DNA of 64,000 bases from Amycolatopsis eburnea (GTDB taxonomy: Bacteria; Actinomycetota; Actinomycetes; Mycobacteriales; Pseudonocardiaceae): positions 124,001-188,000 of the forward strand of contig NZ_RSEC01000066.1 of NCBI RefSeq assembly GCF_003937945.1, in the 5' to 3' direction. The translations under genes were made by a program, and so were the position numbers. Positions 31,948 through 41,900 of this stretch are shown here, one piece after another. The notes below the pieces were generated by a model. The model saw only the letters and a program-made list of their open reading frames with translations, was not told the origin of the DNA and did no database searches. Position 1 is the first letter of the stretch, and each line of letters starts with the position of its first letter.

Positions 31948-32427
31948 CTAGTGCGCGGAGTCCACTGTGGATAGCCACTCGTTCCGGTGACGCAGCACCA
32001 CTTCGAACGGCTCGAAACCCTGCGCGCGGTAGAACTCCAGCGCGCCGTGGTTGGCCGCGTAAGCCGTGACCTTGACGTCGTTCGCGCCGCGGTCCCGTGC
32101 CCAGCCGAGGAAAGCCTCGACCAGCGCTGCGCCGGCGCCGGACCGGCGGTGCTCCGGGCCGACCCGCATGCTCTCCAGCACCGCGCTCACCGCGCCGGGC
32201 CGCAGCGGGTCCGGGGGCCGCAGCCGTCCGATCAGGTGCCCGCCGGCGGCGAGCAGGCACAGGCAGGCCGGGTCCGCGACGAGGCTCGCGTAGTAGGCCT
32301 CGCCTTCGCGGGCGGGCCAGCCGGTGTCCATGAACGGATCGCGGCGGCCGCCGTCCTCTTCGAACAGCGCCGCGGCCGAGGCCACGAGGGCCGGGACGTC
32401 ACCCGGAGCGCACACGGAAACAGTCAT
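31948..32427 (-). CDS. GNAT-family N-acetyltransferase
   Basis: A 159-residue GNAT acyltransferase. The acetyl-CoA P-loop is ESMRVGPEHRRSGAGAALVEAFLGWARDRG, followed by VTAYAANHGALEFYRAQGFEP, the standard motif A/B layout. The acceptor is unknown. The start ATG 32427 is 16 bases downstream of the glycosyltransferase stop, and the MFS gene follows after 29 bases, so it probably belongs to the biosynthetic transcript. An N-acylation step on an amino sugar or lipid would fit but is speculative. Confidence 0.88.
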   Translation of the reverse strand: MTVSVCAPGDVPALVASAAALFEEDGGRRDPFMDTGWPAREGEAYYASLVADPACLCLLAAGGHLIGRLRPPDPLRPGAVSAVLESMRVGPEHRRSGAGAALVEAFLGWARDRGANDVKVTAYAANHGALEFYRAQGFEPFEVVLRHRNEWLSTVDSAH

Positions 32428-32443
32428 CCCGGCACGGTAGCCC

Positions 32444-33610
32444 TCAGGTTTCCGGCAGCAGGCTCTCCAGCGCGAGCTGCTCCAGGTGCCCGGCCGCCGC
32501 GGCGCTGCCACCCGCCGCGCGGAACGACGCCGCCACCGCTTCGGCCGCCCGGCGGTACGAGGGTTCCGTGAGCACCTCTTCGAGCGCCGTCGTGATCCGT
32601 TCGCGGTTCGCGCGGCCGAAGCGCAACCTGATGCCCGCGCCCGCGGCGACCACCTGGGCGGCCACGATCGGCTGGTCGTCGCGGATCGGCGCGACGACCA
32701 GCGGCAGGCCGTGCCACAGCGCCTCGCACACCGTGTTGTGCCCCGCGTGGCACAGCACCGCGTCGACGCGCGCGAGCAGCGGCAGCTGCGGGACCGACGG
32801 CCGCACGAGGACGTTCGGGGGCACCACGCCGAGCACGCCGCCCGGGTCGGCGATCACGGCGCGGGCGGGCAGGCCGGCGAACGCCTCCGCCGTCGCCGCC
32901 AGGAAGCCCGCGCCCGCGCCGGTGTTCGCCGTGCCCAGGGAGACGAGCACCGCCGGGCGCGCCGGGTCGAGCCACTCCCACGGGAAGTCTCCGGGCGACG
33001 GCCGGGCGCCGAGGGCCGGGCCGACCAGCCGGACCCGCGGCGGCAGCGCGGCCGGGCCGAGCAGTTCGCGGGTGGTGAAGGCGAGCACGCCGTGCGGGGA
33101 GAACCGGGGGTCGGCCGTGCCGCGGCCGCCGGCGATCCGGGCACGCAGGCCGGTCAGCAGCTCGCCCACCCAGTCCGCCACCTTCGGCATCCCGGCCAGG
33201 GGGTCGACCAGCTCCGCCGACGTCGTCGCCGAGGTGACCCACGGCAGGCCGTGCGCTTCGGCGAGCAGCCCGCCGGCCAGTGCCTGCTGGTCGGCGACCA
33301 CGACGTGCGGGGAGAACGCGTCGAGGGCGGTGGCCACCCCGGGCGCCATCGCGTCGGCCAGCGGGACGAGGAAGTCCTGCCAGAGGAACCGCAGCGCGGC
33401 GGGCCCCTTGAGGTCCGGCGGCCGCTCGGGGACCTCCGGCGGCAGGGCGCACGGGAACACGAGCGCGCCGGGCCCGGCCAGCCGCCGCAGCAGCTCGTCG
33501 TGGCCCGCCCAGGCGACTTCGTGGCCGCGGGCGGTCAGCTCGGCCGCCACGCCCGCGGCCGGGTTCACGTGCCCGACCAGTGGCGGGACGACGAACAGGA
33601 ACCGGGCCAC
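32444..33610 (-). CDS. MGT/GT1-type glycosyltransferase (macrolide-glycosyltransferase family)
   Basis: A 388-residue GT-B glycosyltransferase. It begins FLFVVPPLVGHVNPAAGVAAELTARGHEVAWAGH. The donor-binding C-terminal segment is LLARVDAVLCHAGHNTVCEALWHGLPLVVAPIRDDQPIVAAQV, matching the HAG-x3-E-x6-P-x6-DQ motif of GT1 enzymes that use UDP- or dTDP-sugars. Family members glycosylate polyketides, macrolides and sterol-like lipids. The GTG 33610 start overlaps the hydrolase stop by one base (TAGTG). In context it should attach a sugar to the megasynthase product. Confidence 0.92.
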   Translation of the reverse strand: MARFLFVVPPLVGHVNPAAGVAAELTARGHEVAWAGHDELLRRLAGPGALVFPCALPPEVPERPPDLKGPAALRFLWQDFLVPLADAMAPGVATALDAFSPHVVVADQQALAGGLLAEAHGLPWVTSATTSAELVDPLAGMPKVADWVGELLTGLRARIAGGRGTADPRFSPHGVLAFTTRELLGPAALPPRVRLVGPALGARPSPGDFPWEWLDPARPAVLVSLGTANTGAGAGFLAATAEAFAGLPARAVIADPGGVLGVVPPNVLVRPSVPQLPLLARVDAVLCHAGHNTVCEALWHGLPLVVAPIRDDQPIVAAQVVAAGAGIRLRFGRANRERITTALEEVLTEPSYRRAAEAVAASFRAAGGSAAAAGHLEQLALESLLPET

Positions 33611-34416
33611 TACCGCACCCGTGCCGGGGCGCGCGAGGTGTCGCGGACCCACTCGAAGACCAGGTCGATCACCTCGGCGGTCCGCTCCACCAGCACCGAA
33701 TGGCCCTGGTCGGGCAGCACCACGCAGCGGCAGGACGCCAGGTTCGCCTCGAAGTCCGGGACCTGGGCGGCGAGCCCGGAGTCCCCGCCGAAGATGGCGA
33801 ACACCGGGCAGCGCACGGCCGAGAGGTCCGCCGCGATGGTCGCGCTGCGCGGGACGTCCTCGGCGATCGTGGTGGTCTCCAGGATCCGGTGCGCGGCCTT
33901 CGAGAGCCGTGCGGTGTGGGCGCCGTGGTTGTCCGCGATCCAGCCGATGACCTCGTCGATCGCCAGCCGGGTCTTGGCGTCCGCGAGGCCGTCCGCCATG
34001 TGCTGCGTCCACGCGGCCGTCGGCGGTTCGCCCTCGATCGCGATCACGCTCGCGACCCGGTCCGGCCGGGCGGCGGCCAGCCCGAACGCGACCGACGCGC
34101 CGAACGAGTTGCCGACCACGTGCACCGGCCGCGTCGCTTCGCAGACGTCGAGGACGGCGACCAGGTCGTCGACGAACTCCTCCAGCCGGTACCCCGACAC
34201 CGGGCGGGTGGTGCGGCCGTGGCCGCGCAGGTCGTACATCAGGACGTCGAGCCCCCGCGCGGCCAGCGCCGGGCCGAGCGTGAAGTAGTAGCTGGCGAGG
34301 CTGTCGGTGAGCAGGCCGTGGACGCACACCACGAGCGGCGCGTCGCCGTCGAGCGGGACCTCGGGCGCGAGCCGCTGGACGTGCACGTCCAGCTCGCCCG
34401 CCCGGACGCGGCTCAC
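33610..34416 (-). CDS. Alpha/beta hydrolase in the megasynthase operon (possible chain-release enzyme)
   Basis: A 268-residue serine hydrolase. Oxyanion segment VVCVHGLLTDSL, nucleophile Ser104 in VVGNSFGASVA, acid in FAIFGGDSGL region, and His in LPDQGHSVLVE. GNSFG is a non-esterase-standard but legitimate GXSXG elbow. Neither megasynthase protein shows a C-terminal thioesterase, so this enzyme is a good candidate for releasing the acyl chain from the ACP, though it could also modify the product. GTG 34416 overlaps the ACP gene stop by four bases (GTGA). Confidence 0.88.
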   Translation of the reverse strand: MSRVRAGELDVHVQRLAPEVPLDGDAPLVVCVHGLLTDSLASYYFTLGPALAARGLDVLMYDLRGHGRTTRPVSGYRLEEFVDDLVAVLDVCEATRPVHVVGNSFGASVAFGLAAARPDRVASVIAIEGEPPTAAWTQHMADGLADAKTRLAIDEVIGWIADNHGAHTARLSKAAHRILETTTIAEDVPRSATIAADLSAVRCPVFAIFGGDSGLAAQVPDFEANLASCRCVVLPDQGHSVLVERTAEVIDLVFEWVRDTSRAPARVR

Positions 34417-34718
34417 GCCGTGGCCCGCAGCGAGGCGACGGTGTACCGGACCAGCTCGCCGACCGTCAGCGCGATGATCTCGTCGAGGTCGCGTTCGGCG
34501 ATGAAGGTCGCGAAGTTGACGCGGTCGCCGTAGTGCTCGCGCAGCTGCCCGGACAGCGCGACCAGGTCGACGCTCTCGAGTTCGAGGTCGTCGTGGAAGG
34601 TCGTCTCCATCGTGATCTCGGCATCGTCCAGGCCGTACTCTTCCAGCAGTTCCCGGAGCATCCCCGCGATCTGCGCGAGGACGGTCCCCTCGTCCGTGGC
34701 CGTGGTCTCGACGCTCAT
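34413..34718 (-). CDS. Discrete acyl carrier protein
   Basis: A 101-residue carrier protein. The phosphopantetheine site is Ser49 in FHDDLELESVDLVALSGQLREHYG, the usual D-(L)-x-S motif, and the whole is acidic as expected for ACPs. The start overlaps the stop of the KS-AT-DH-PPTase gene (ATGA), so stoichiometric co-expression is likely. It could be loaded by the PPTase domain just upstream and may carry the starter unit or the finished chain to the hydrolase/glycosyltransferase. Confidence 0.93.
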   Translation of the reverse strand: MSVETTATDEGTVLAQIAGMLRELLEEYGLDDAEITMETTFHDDLELESVDLVALSGQLREHYGDRVNFATFIAERDLDEIIALTVGELVRYTVASLRATA

Positions 34719-37700
34719 CCGGCTGTCTCCTTCGTCTCTTCGGTCCAGGCGACGACGTAGCGGCGCGGCGGCCGGTCGGCGTCGGCGCAGTGGACGAGGT
34801 GGTTCCGCCCGCCCGCGCGGACGGTGAGTTCCGCCGGTGCGGCCGCGACGACCTCGAAGTCGCGGGGCTCGCCGCGCAGGCCGGTCCCGAGCAGCTTCGC
34901 GACGGCTTCCTTCGCCGTCCAGAACCGGGCGAACCACCGTTCCGGGTCGCCGGGCAGGCTCGCGAACAGCGCCTGCTCGGCCGCGCCGAGCGCGGCGTCC
35001 ACAGTGGACTCCCGGCGCGTGCCGACCTCTTCGACGTCGATGCCGCACGGCCAGGGCCGGGCGATCGCCACGCCCGCTTCGGCCCGGTGCGCCACCGAGA
35101 TCGTCAGCGGCGGCAGCTCCCGGCCGTAGGCGCCGGTCACGAACGGGCGGCCGGCGTCGTCGTTGCCGACGCGCAGCTCCGCCGGGAACATCGCGGGCTC
35201 GCCGCGCGCCCAGAGGTACTGGCGGACGGCGTCCTTCGCGGCGATCCGGCCGAGCAGCCACTGCCGCCGTCCGCGCGGCGACCGGTTCGCGTAGGCGTCG
35301 CGTTCGGCGCCGGCGAGGTAGTTGCGCATGATCAGCTCGCGGGTGGCCAGGTCCGGCCACTGCTCGTGCACCAGCGCCCAGCCACCGGGCTGCTCGACCG
35401 ACAGCGTCGAGGACTCGGGCGTCCGGTCGGCCTGGCGGATGTGCGGGGTGCTGTCGAACCGGCGGTCGCGCCAGCCGGTGAACTGCGCCCAGACCTGTCC
35501 GTTGTGGACCAGCTGCATGTCGGCGTCGAGGAATTCCCCGGTCAGCCCGGTGATCTTGACCAGGCACTCCAAGCGCTCCCCCGGCGCCGGGTGCGGGCCG
35601 TGGAACCGGATTTCGCGCACCGCGACGGGGAAGACCGTGGTGCGTTCAGCCAGCCGGGACATGATCCAGTAGCCGAGCACCTGGCCGACGTTGTCGAGCA
35701 GCGCGCCGGGCGCGGCGGGCGTGGTCAGCACCGCGCGGACGTGCCGCTCGCCGACGGCGGTCAGCTCGGTGACGCCCTGGAAGCGCGGGCCGTGGAACAT
35801 CCAGCGGTCGGCGTACAGCTCGGCGGCCGTGGTCTCCGGGACCTGCTCCGCTTCCGCCGGGAACCGCCACGGCGCCGGCGCGTCGGCCGGGTACGCCTGC
35901 GCGAGTTCGACGACGGCCTGGGAGTAGCCGTCCAGTGCGGCGAGGACCCGTCCGGGGCCGTGCGGGCGGACCCGGACGCCCACGGTGACCGCCGGGACCG
36001 CGGTGATCCACTGCGTGAGCCGGACGTCGTGCACCGCGACCGCGCGGCGGCCGGGCGCGGCCTGCTCGGCGAAGCCCATCAGGTGGTCGATCACCGTGGT
36101 GGCCGGCACGACCGGCCACCGGTCGCCCGCGTCAGCCTGCGGCGGCTGCTTGAAGAAGCAGTGGTCGAGCAGGTACGGCATCGCCTCGACCGACACCTCG
36201 AGCGTCGTGTCCAGCTCGGCCGCACTTTCACGTGAAAGTGCGCGCTCGGGGCGGCCGGCGAGGGCGGTGGAGGCCAGGCGGGCGGTGTCGGTGAGCAGGG
36301 CGGCGAGTTCCGCGGCGAGCGGGCCCTTCCCGGCCAGGTCGTCCACAGTGGACCGGCGAGCCGGGAGCGCGATGCGCGCGCGGACCTCTTCGTCGAGGGA
36401 GATCAGTCGGCCGCCGAGGTCCAGCCTGACCGCCTTGGACGGCGCCGGGCGGTCGCCGGGCAGCCGGGTGAAGTCGACGTCGGCGCCGTCGGCCCACAGC
36501 GCGGTCGCGACCCGGCGCAGCTGCGCGAGCCCGGGCCGGTGCGCCGAGTGGGCCGCCACGACCAGGTGTTCCTCGCCGTGCAGCGTGTCGCCGACCAGCG
36601 AGCCGAGCTGGCCCGCGCCGACCTGCACGAACGCGCGGAACCCGGCGGCGTGCAGCGCTCGCACGAGCGGGCGGAAGCGGACCGGTTCCAGCAGGTGCCG
36701 CACGAACAGCTCGCGGACGTCCGCTTCGGCGGCCGGGTACTCGGCGACCGTCGTCGCCGACCAGATCGGCAGCCGGGGCGGGTGCAGGGTGAACCGGGCG
36801 GCCGCGTCGCGGATCGGCCCGAGGTAGGGCCGCAGCATCGGCGTGTGGAAACCCGAGCGGAACGGCAGCACCTGCGCGACGATCCCGCGCTCCCGGAAGC
36901 CCGCCACCAGCCGGTCGACCGCGGCGGCGGGGCCGCAGACCATGGCCTGGTTGGGCGAGTTGTCGTGGGAAAGCACGACGTCCGTGCGCCCGGCCAGCTC
37001 CTCGGTCACCTGCGGCGCGGACGCGCCGATCGCCGCGAAGGCGAGGCCGGGGACGACGAGCGCGTCGGGGTCGAACCCGGCGAGGAACGCGTCGACCTCG
37101 TCTTGAGCGTGCACGCCGGCGACGGCCATCGCCGTCCACTCCCCCAGGCTGTGCCCGGCGACCGCGTCCGGGACGACGCCGAGGCGGCCGAGCGCGGCGT
37201 GGAGCAGCCGCCCCAGCTCGAAGACCGCCGTGCCCTGGCGGCCGACGTCGCCGACTTCGACGTCCGCGTGCCGCCACGGCAACCCGAAGTGGCGGGCGAC
37301 GTCCCCGCAGTTCAGCGCCAGTTCCGACTCCAGGCCGGGAAAGACGAACGCGACCTTCCCGCCGCCCGGGCCGAGCAGCGGGCGGTCGGCGAACCAGACG
37401 TCGTTGCGGCCGCGCCACGGCCGGCCGCGCGCGAGCACTTTCCTGGCCAGTGCCAGGCGCTTCTCCGTCGGGTCGACGACGCCGAGGCGGACCGGGCCGT
37501 CGCCGGCCGGCGGCTTTCCGGGCGTTTCCAGGAGATCACGCAGTTCGTCGACACTGCGGGCGGCCAGGCGCAGCACCCGCTCCGGCTCGCGGACGACGGC
37601 CGCGGGGACCGGGCGGCCCGGGGCCTGTTCCAGCACGACGTGGGCGTTGATCCCGCCGAACCCGAACGCGTTGACCCCGGCCCGGCGCACGGCCGCGTCC

Positions 37701-38986
37701 CAGTCCTTCGCGGTGTCCAAAGTGGAGAACCGGGTCCGCGCGAGGCCCGGGTGCGGGTCGTCGCAGTGCAGGGTGGGCAGCAGGACGCCGTGGTGCACGG
37801 CCAGCGCGGCCTTGACCAGCCCGGCGATGCCGGCCGCGGGCATGGTGTGCCCGATCATCGACTTGACCGAGCCGAGGACCGCTTCGCCGCGGGTGCCGAA
37901 GACCTCGTGCAGCGTCGCGAGTTCGGCCGCGTCGCCGGCCGGGGTCGCGGTGCCGTGGGCTTCCAGGAGGCCGAGCGAGTCCCGCGCGGCGGGGTCGAGC
38001 CCGGCCGCGGCCCACGCCTGGCGGACCGCGCGGACCTGGCCGCCGGAGTCCGGGTTGGCGAGGCTCGCGGTCCGCCCGTCGGAAGCGACCCCGGTCCCGG
38101 TGATCACGGCGTAGACGCGGTCACCGTCGCGTTCGGCGTCGGCGAGGCGCTTGAGCACGACGACGCCGGTGCCTTCGCCGATGAGCACGCCGTCGGCGTC
38201 GCGGTGGAACGGCCGGATGCGCTCGGTGGGCGACAGCGCGCCGAGCTGGGTGAACACGCTCCAGAACGTGATGTCGTGGCAGTGGTGCACGCCGCCGGCG
38301 AGGACGACGTCGCACCGGCCGCTGGCCAGTTCGCGGACGGCGTGGTCGACGGCGATCAGCGAGGACGCGCACGCGGCGTCCACTGTGTACGCCGGGCCGC
38401 GCAGGTCGAGGCGGTTGGCCAGCCGCGACGCCGCGAGGTTGGGCACCAGCCCGATCGCGGACTCCGGCGCTTCCGGGCCGAGCTGCTCGGTGAACGCGGC
38501 CCGGACGGCGTCCAGGCTCGCCGGGTCGAGGTCCGGCAGCAGCTCGCCGAGCGTGCGGACGAGCTGCGTGGCGGTGCGGACGCGCTGGTCCAGCCGGACG
38601 AGACCCGGAGTCAGGTAGCCGCCGCGGCCGAGCACGACGCCGACCTTCGCCCGGTCCGCGGGCAGGCGGTCCGGGCCGCCGGCGTCGGCGACGGCCTGCG
38701 CCGCGACCCGCAGCGCGATCAGCTGGTCGGGTTCGGTGGCCGGCACGGACGTCGGCATGATGCCGAACCCGGCGACGTCCACTTCGGCCAGTTCGTCGAC
38801 GAACCCGCCGCGGCGGCAGTAGACCCGGTCGGCCCGCCGTTCGGCCGGCGCGTAGTGCGCGGCGTCCCACTTCTCCGGCGGCACTTCGGTGATGGCGTCG
38901 ACGCCGCCGACTAGGTTGCGCCAGTAGGTGGCCAGGTCGGGCGCGCCGGGCAGCAGCACCGACATCCCCACGATGGCCACGCGCAT
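34715..38986 (-). CDS. Type I megasynthase subunit: KS-AT-DH-phosphopantetheinyl transferase
   Basis: A 1423-residue iterative PKS/PUFA-synthase-like protein. KS 1-455 has all three catalytic residues (Cys206 in VDAACASS, His343 in LEAHGT, His380 in KSMIGH). AT 545-830 has GHSLGE (Ser613) and GFHTPM (His714), but the usual GQGSQ is GLESE. A PKS-type double-hotdog DH (about 930-1180) has His942 (LLDHCFF) and Asp1098 (LLDNVGQVLG). The C-terminus (1215-1415) is a Sfp-like PPTase with GIDVEEV and FWTAKEAVAKLLGTGL. No ACP is present, so it must work with the partners. GTG 38995 is an alternative start overlapping the upstream stop. A 22-bp palindrome lies in the AT-DH linker. Confidence 0.93.
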   Translation of the reverse strand: MRVAIVGMSVLLPGAPDLATYWRNLVGGVDAITEVPPEKWDAAHYAPAERRADRVYCRRGGFVDELAEVDVAGFGIMPTSVPATEPDQLIALRVAAQAVADAGGPDRLPADRAKVGVVLGRGGYLTPGLVRLDQRVRTATQLVRTLGELLPDLDPASLDAVRAAFTEQLGPEAPESAIGLVPNLAASRLANRLDLRGPAYTVDAACASSLIAVDHAVRELASGRCDVVLAGGVHHCHDITFWSVFTQLGALSPTERIRPFHRDADGVLIGEGTGVVVLKRLADAERDGDRVYAVITGTGVASDGRTASLANPDSGGQVRAVRQAWAAAGLDPAARDSLGLLEAHGTATPAGDAAELATLHEVFGTRGEAVLGSVKSMIGHTMPAAGIAGLVKAALAVHHGVLLPTLHCDDPHPGLARTRFSTLDTAKDWDAAVRRAGVNAFGFGGINAHVVLEQAPGRPVPAAVVREPERVLRLAARSVDELRDLLETPGKPPAGDGPVRLGVVDPTEKRLALARKVLARGRPWRGRNDVWFADRPLLGPGGGKVAFVFPGLESELALNCGDVARHFGLPWRHADVEVGDVGRQGTAVFELGRLLHAALGRLGVVPDAVAGHSLGEWTAMAVAGVHAQDEVDAFLAGFDPDALVVPGLAFAAIGASAPQVTEELAGRTDVVLSHDNSPNQAMVCGPAAAVDRLVAGFRERGIVAQVLPFRSGFHTPMLRPYLGPIRDAAARFTLHPPRLPIWSATTVAEYPAAEADVRELFVRHLLEPVRFRPLVRALHAAGFRAFVQVGAGQLGSLVGDTLHGEEHLVVAAHSAHRPGLAQLRRVATALWADGADVDFTRLPGDRPAPSKAVRLDLGGRLISLDEEVRARIALPARRSTVDDLAGKGPLAAELAALLTDTARLASTALAGRPERALSRESAAELDTTLEVSVEAMPYLLDHCFFKQPPQADAGDRWPVVPATTVIDHLMGFAEQAAPGRRAVAVHDVRLTQWITAVPAVTVGVRVRPHGPGRVLAALDGYSQAVVELAQAYPADAPAPWRFPAEAEQVPETTAAELYADRWMFHGPRFQGVTELTAVGERHVRAVLTTPAAPGALLDNVGQVLGYWIMSRLAERTTVFPVAVREIRFHGPHPAPGERLECLVKITGLTGEFLDADMQLVHNGQVWAQFTGWRDRRFDSTPHIRQADRTPESSTLSVEQPGGWALVHEQWPDLATRELIMRNYLAGAERDAYANRSPRGRRQWLLGRIAAKDAVRQYLWARGEPAMFPAELRVGNDDAGRPFVTGAYGRELPPLTISVAHRAEAGVAIARPWPCGIDVEEVGTRRESTVDAALGAAEQALFASLPGDPERWFARFWTAKEAVAKLLGTGLRGEPRDFEVVAAAPAELTVRAGGRNHLVHCADADRPPRRYVVAWTEETKETAG
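36221..36242. repeat. 22-bp perfect palindrome with core TTTCACGTGAAA inside the PKS coding sequence
   Basis: CGCAC-TTTCACGTGAAA-GTGCG at 36221-36242 is read as part of ERALSRESAAELD (residues about 914-922) in the linker between AT and DH. It shares the 12-base core of the array at 29803-29884. Confidence 0.85.
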
Positions 38987-38991
38987 CCCGC

Positions 38992-41900
38992 TCACCACCC
39001 GGAAGCGGTGTGGACGACGGCGGCGGTGCCGGCGCGGCCCCAGGCCAGCTCGCGCAGCAGGCCGAGAGCGCCTTCCTCCGGGTCGATCAGCGCGATCCCG
39101 CGGCGGGCGTAGTCGCGCATCAGCTCGGCTGTCACCATGCCGCCGGCGGACGGGGCCCACGGTCCCCAGTGGACGGTCACCGCCCGCCCGGCGGGCCACC
39201 GGCGACCGAGGCTTTCGAGTGCGTCGTTGGCGGCGGCGTAGTCGGCCTGGCCCCGGTTGCCGAGCGCGGCGGCGATGCTGCCGAACAGGACGACGAACTT
39301 CGGCTCGTCGGGCAGGTCGGCGGTCGCTTCGAGGAGGGTTCGCGCCCCGTCCGCTTTGGTGCTGTAGACGCGGGTGAACGACTCCGCGGTCTTGTCCGCG
39401 ACGAGCTTGTCTTCGATGACGCCGGCGGCGTAGACGATCCCGTCGAGCCGCCCGTGCTCGGCGTGGATCTCCTTGACCGCCCGGTGGACGGCTTCGGCGT
39501 CGAGGATGTCTACGGGCTGGTAGCGCACCGGGCTGCCGAGGGCTTCCAGCTCGGCGAGGGTGGTCCGGACCTCGCGCTCGCCGGTGATCCGCCGGACGGC
39601 CCGCTCGATCTCGGGGGCACTGGTCAGACCGGACGCGATGAGGGCGGCGCGGAGTTCTTTGGCGTCTTTCGCTTGCGGGAATTCGTCTTCGGTCGCGAGA
39701 GCCGTCCGGCCGAGCAGCTCGATCCGGCAGCGCGCGGTGGCCGCGAGCGTCCGGGCGACGCGGGCGGTGATGCCCTTGGCGCCGCCGACGAGGAGGACGA
39801 CCGACTCGCGGTCCAGCCCGATGGCCGCGGCTTCGGCCACGCCGTCCCCGGCCGGTCCGGCTCCGTTGGTGGCGAGGGGACCGAGGTCCTGTTCCGTGGG
39901 CTGGATGCCGTGCCGGGTGGTCCCGCGGCGGACGACGACCGGCTCGCCGTCCGCTGTGGACAGTTCGGCGACGAGACCCGCGGCGTCCGCGCCCTCGACG
40001 ACCCGGGTGAGCGTGTCCGGGTACTCGCGGGCGAGGCTGCGGTGGAAACCGCGGAGACCCTCGGCCGGTCCGGCGCTGAGCAGCCACCGGGGGTGAGTGG
40101 CGAGGGCGTCCTGGTAGCGCGGGAAGGCGGTGGGCAGGACGGGGTCGAGGAACAGGTAGCCGTCGAATCCCGGGCGCACGTCTTCGCCGGTTTCGGCCTC
40201 GGCGCCGTGGGTCTCGAGTTCTCCGCGGACATCCTCGGCGAACGCGCCCATGCCGACGACCAGGAACCGGCGGCCCGCGAGGTCAGGCGTCCCGGCAGGG
40301 GCGAGTTCGACCTCGGTCAGGACGTACCGCTTCAGCGCGATGATCACGGGCTGGGGTTCGGCGGCCACCGGCCGGGGTTCGTCGCGGCTCGTGCCCAGCA
40401 GTTCGGCGATCCCCGCCGCGGTCCGGGCCTTGGCCAGCTCCTCGACGTCGCCGGTGCCCAGGCGGACGGTCAGCTCGCCGGCGATCTCGGCCCGTTTGAT
40501 GGAGTCGACGCTCAGGTCCGCTTCGAGATCGAGGTCCGGCTCGATCATGTCCACCGGGTAGCCGGTCCGCTCCCCGATCACGGCGACCACGGTCTCCAGC
40601 ACCGACGTGCCGGCCTCGGGCTGCTGCGGAGTCCCGACCAGGCCGGCGATCGCCGCCGCCGTGCGGGCCTTGGCGAACTCCTCGACGTCACCGCCGGTCA
40701 GCCCCAGCCGCGCGGCCAGCTCGCCCGCGATCTCGGCCCGCTTGATCGAGTCCACGCTCAAGTCCGCCTCGAGATCGAGATCCGGCTCGATCATGTCGAC
40801 CGGGTACCCGGTCCGTTCCCCGATCACCTCGACCACGGTCTCCAGCACCGAGCGCCCCAATGTGGCGTTCGGTGCATCTGACGCACCGAACGCCACATTG
40901 GGTGCGCTGGGCGCAACCAACGCCACATTGGGGCGCTCGGGGACCACGACGGTCGGGGCCTCGCTGCTGCCGAGGAAGCCGAGCAGGACGTCGCGCTGGG
41001 CGGCGATCATCTCCCGGCTCGTGCGGAGGAAGTCCGCGACCATTGCCTCCGAGGTCGGAGCCGCCGTGGGGGAAAATGCCAGGGAGATCCGCTCAGCCGG
41101 GCGGAGTGCGCCGGCCGGGATCGTGCCGTCCGCGGTGCGGAGGAGGTGGCCGTCGACCGTCCACCCCGGACGCTTCGGCCGCGGGGCCGTGCCCGCGTCG
41201 ACCGCGTCGCGGCCGCGGAACAGCCAGCCCGTCTCGACCGGTACCCCGGACACCGCCAGCCGCGCCAGTGCGCCGAGGAAGCCCGGCAGGCCGCGGCGGC
41301 CCGGCTGCTCGAAGCCGACCGTCCGATGGGGACGGTCGCCGAGGATCGCGGTGACCTGCTTGGCGAGCACCGCGCCCGGGCCCGCCTCGACGAACACCCG
41401 CGCGCCGGCCGCGTACATCGCCTCGATCTGCTCGACGAACCGCACCGGCGCGCCCAGCTGCGCGGCCAGCTCGCCGCGGATCCCGTCCGGTTCGGCCGGG
41501 TACGGCGCCGCCGTCCGGTTGCCGTACACCGGGACCGCGGGCCGGACGACGCCGATCGCGCCCAGCGTGCGGCCGAACGCCTCGCCCGCGCCCGCCACCA
41601 GCGGGCTGTGGAACGCGCACGCCACCTGGAGCCGTTTCGCGCCCAGCCCGGCGGCGCGCAGGCGCTCGACCGCCGCCGAAACGTCTTCGGTGGCGCCGGA
41701 AATCACCGTCTGCTTGGGCGAGTTGTGGTTGGCCAGCACCACCGGCGACGTGCCGAGCACCGCCTCGACTTCCGCCGCGGAAGCCGACACCGCCGCCATC
41801 GCACCCGGGTCTCCCGCGGGCACCGCGTCCAGGATCGCCCCCGCCCGGGCGTGGCTCGCGTGCAGCAGCCCCTCGGGCGTGAAGGCCCCGGCTGCCGCCA

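Noticed and set aside
38986..38995. GTG 38995 as the definite start of the KS-AT-DH-PPTase protein
   Set aside because: It gives a tidy GTGA overlap, but ATG 38986 opens directly into the KS motif MRVAIVGM; both remain possible and the ATG was preferred.
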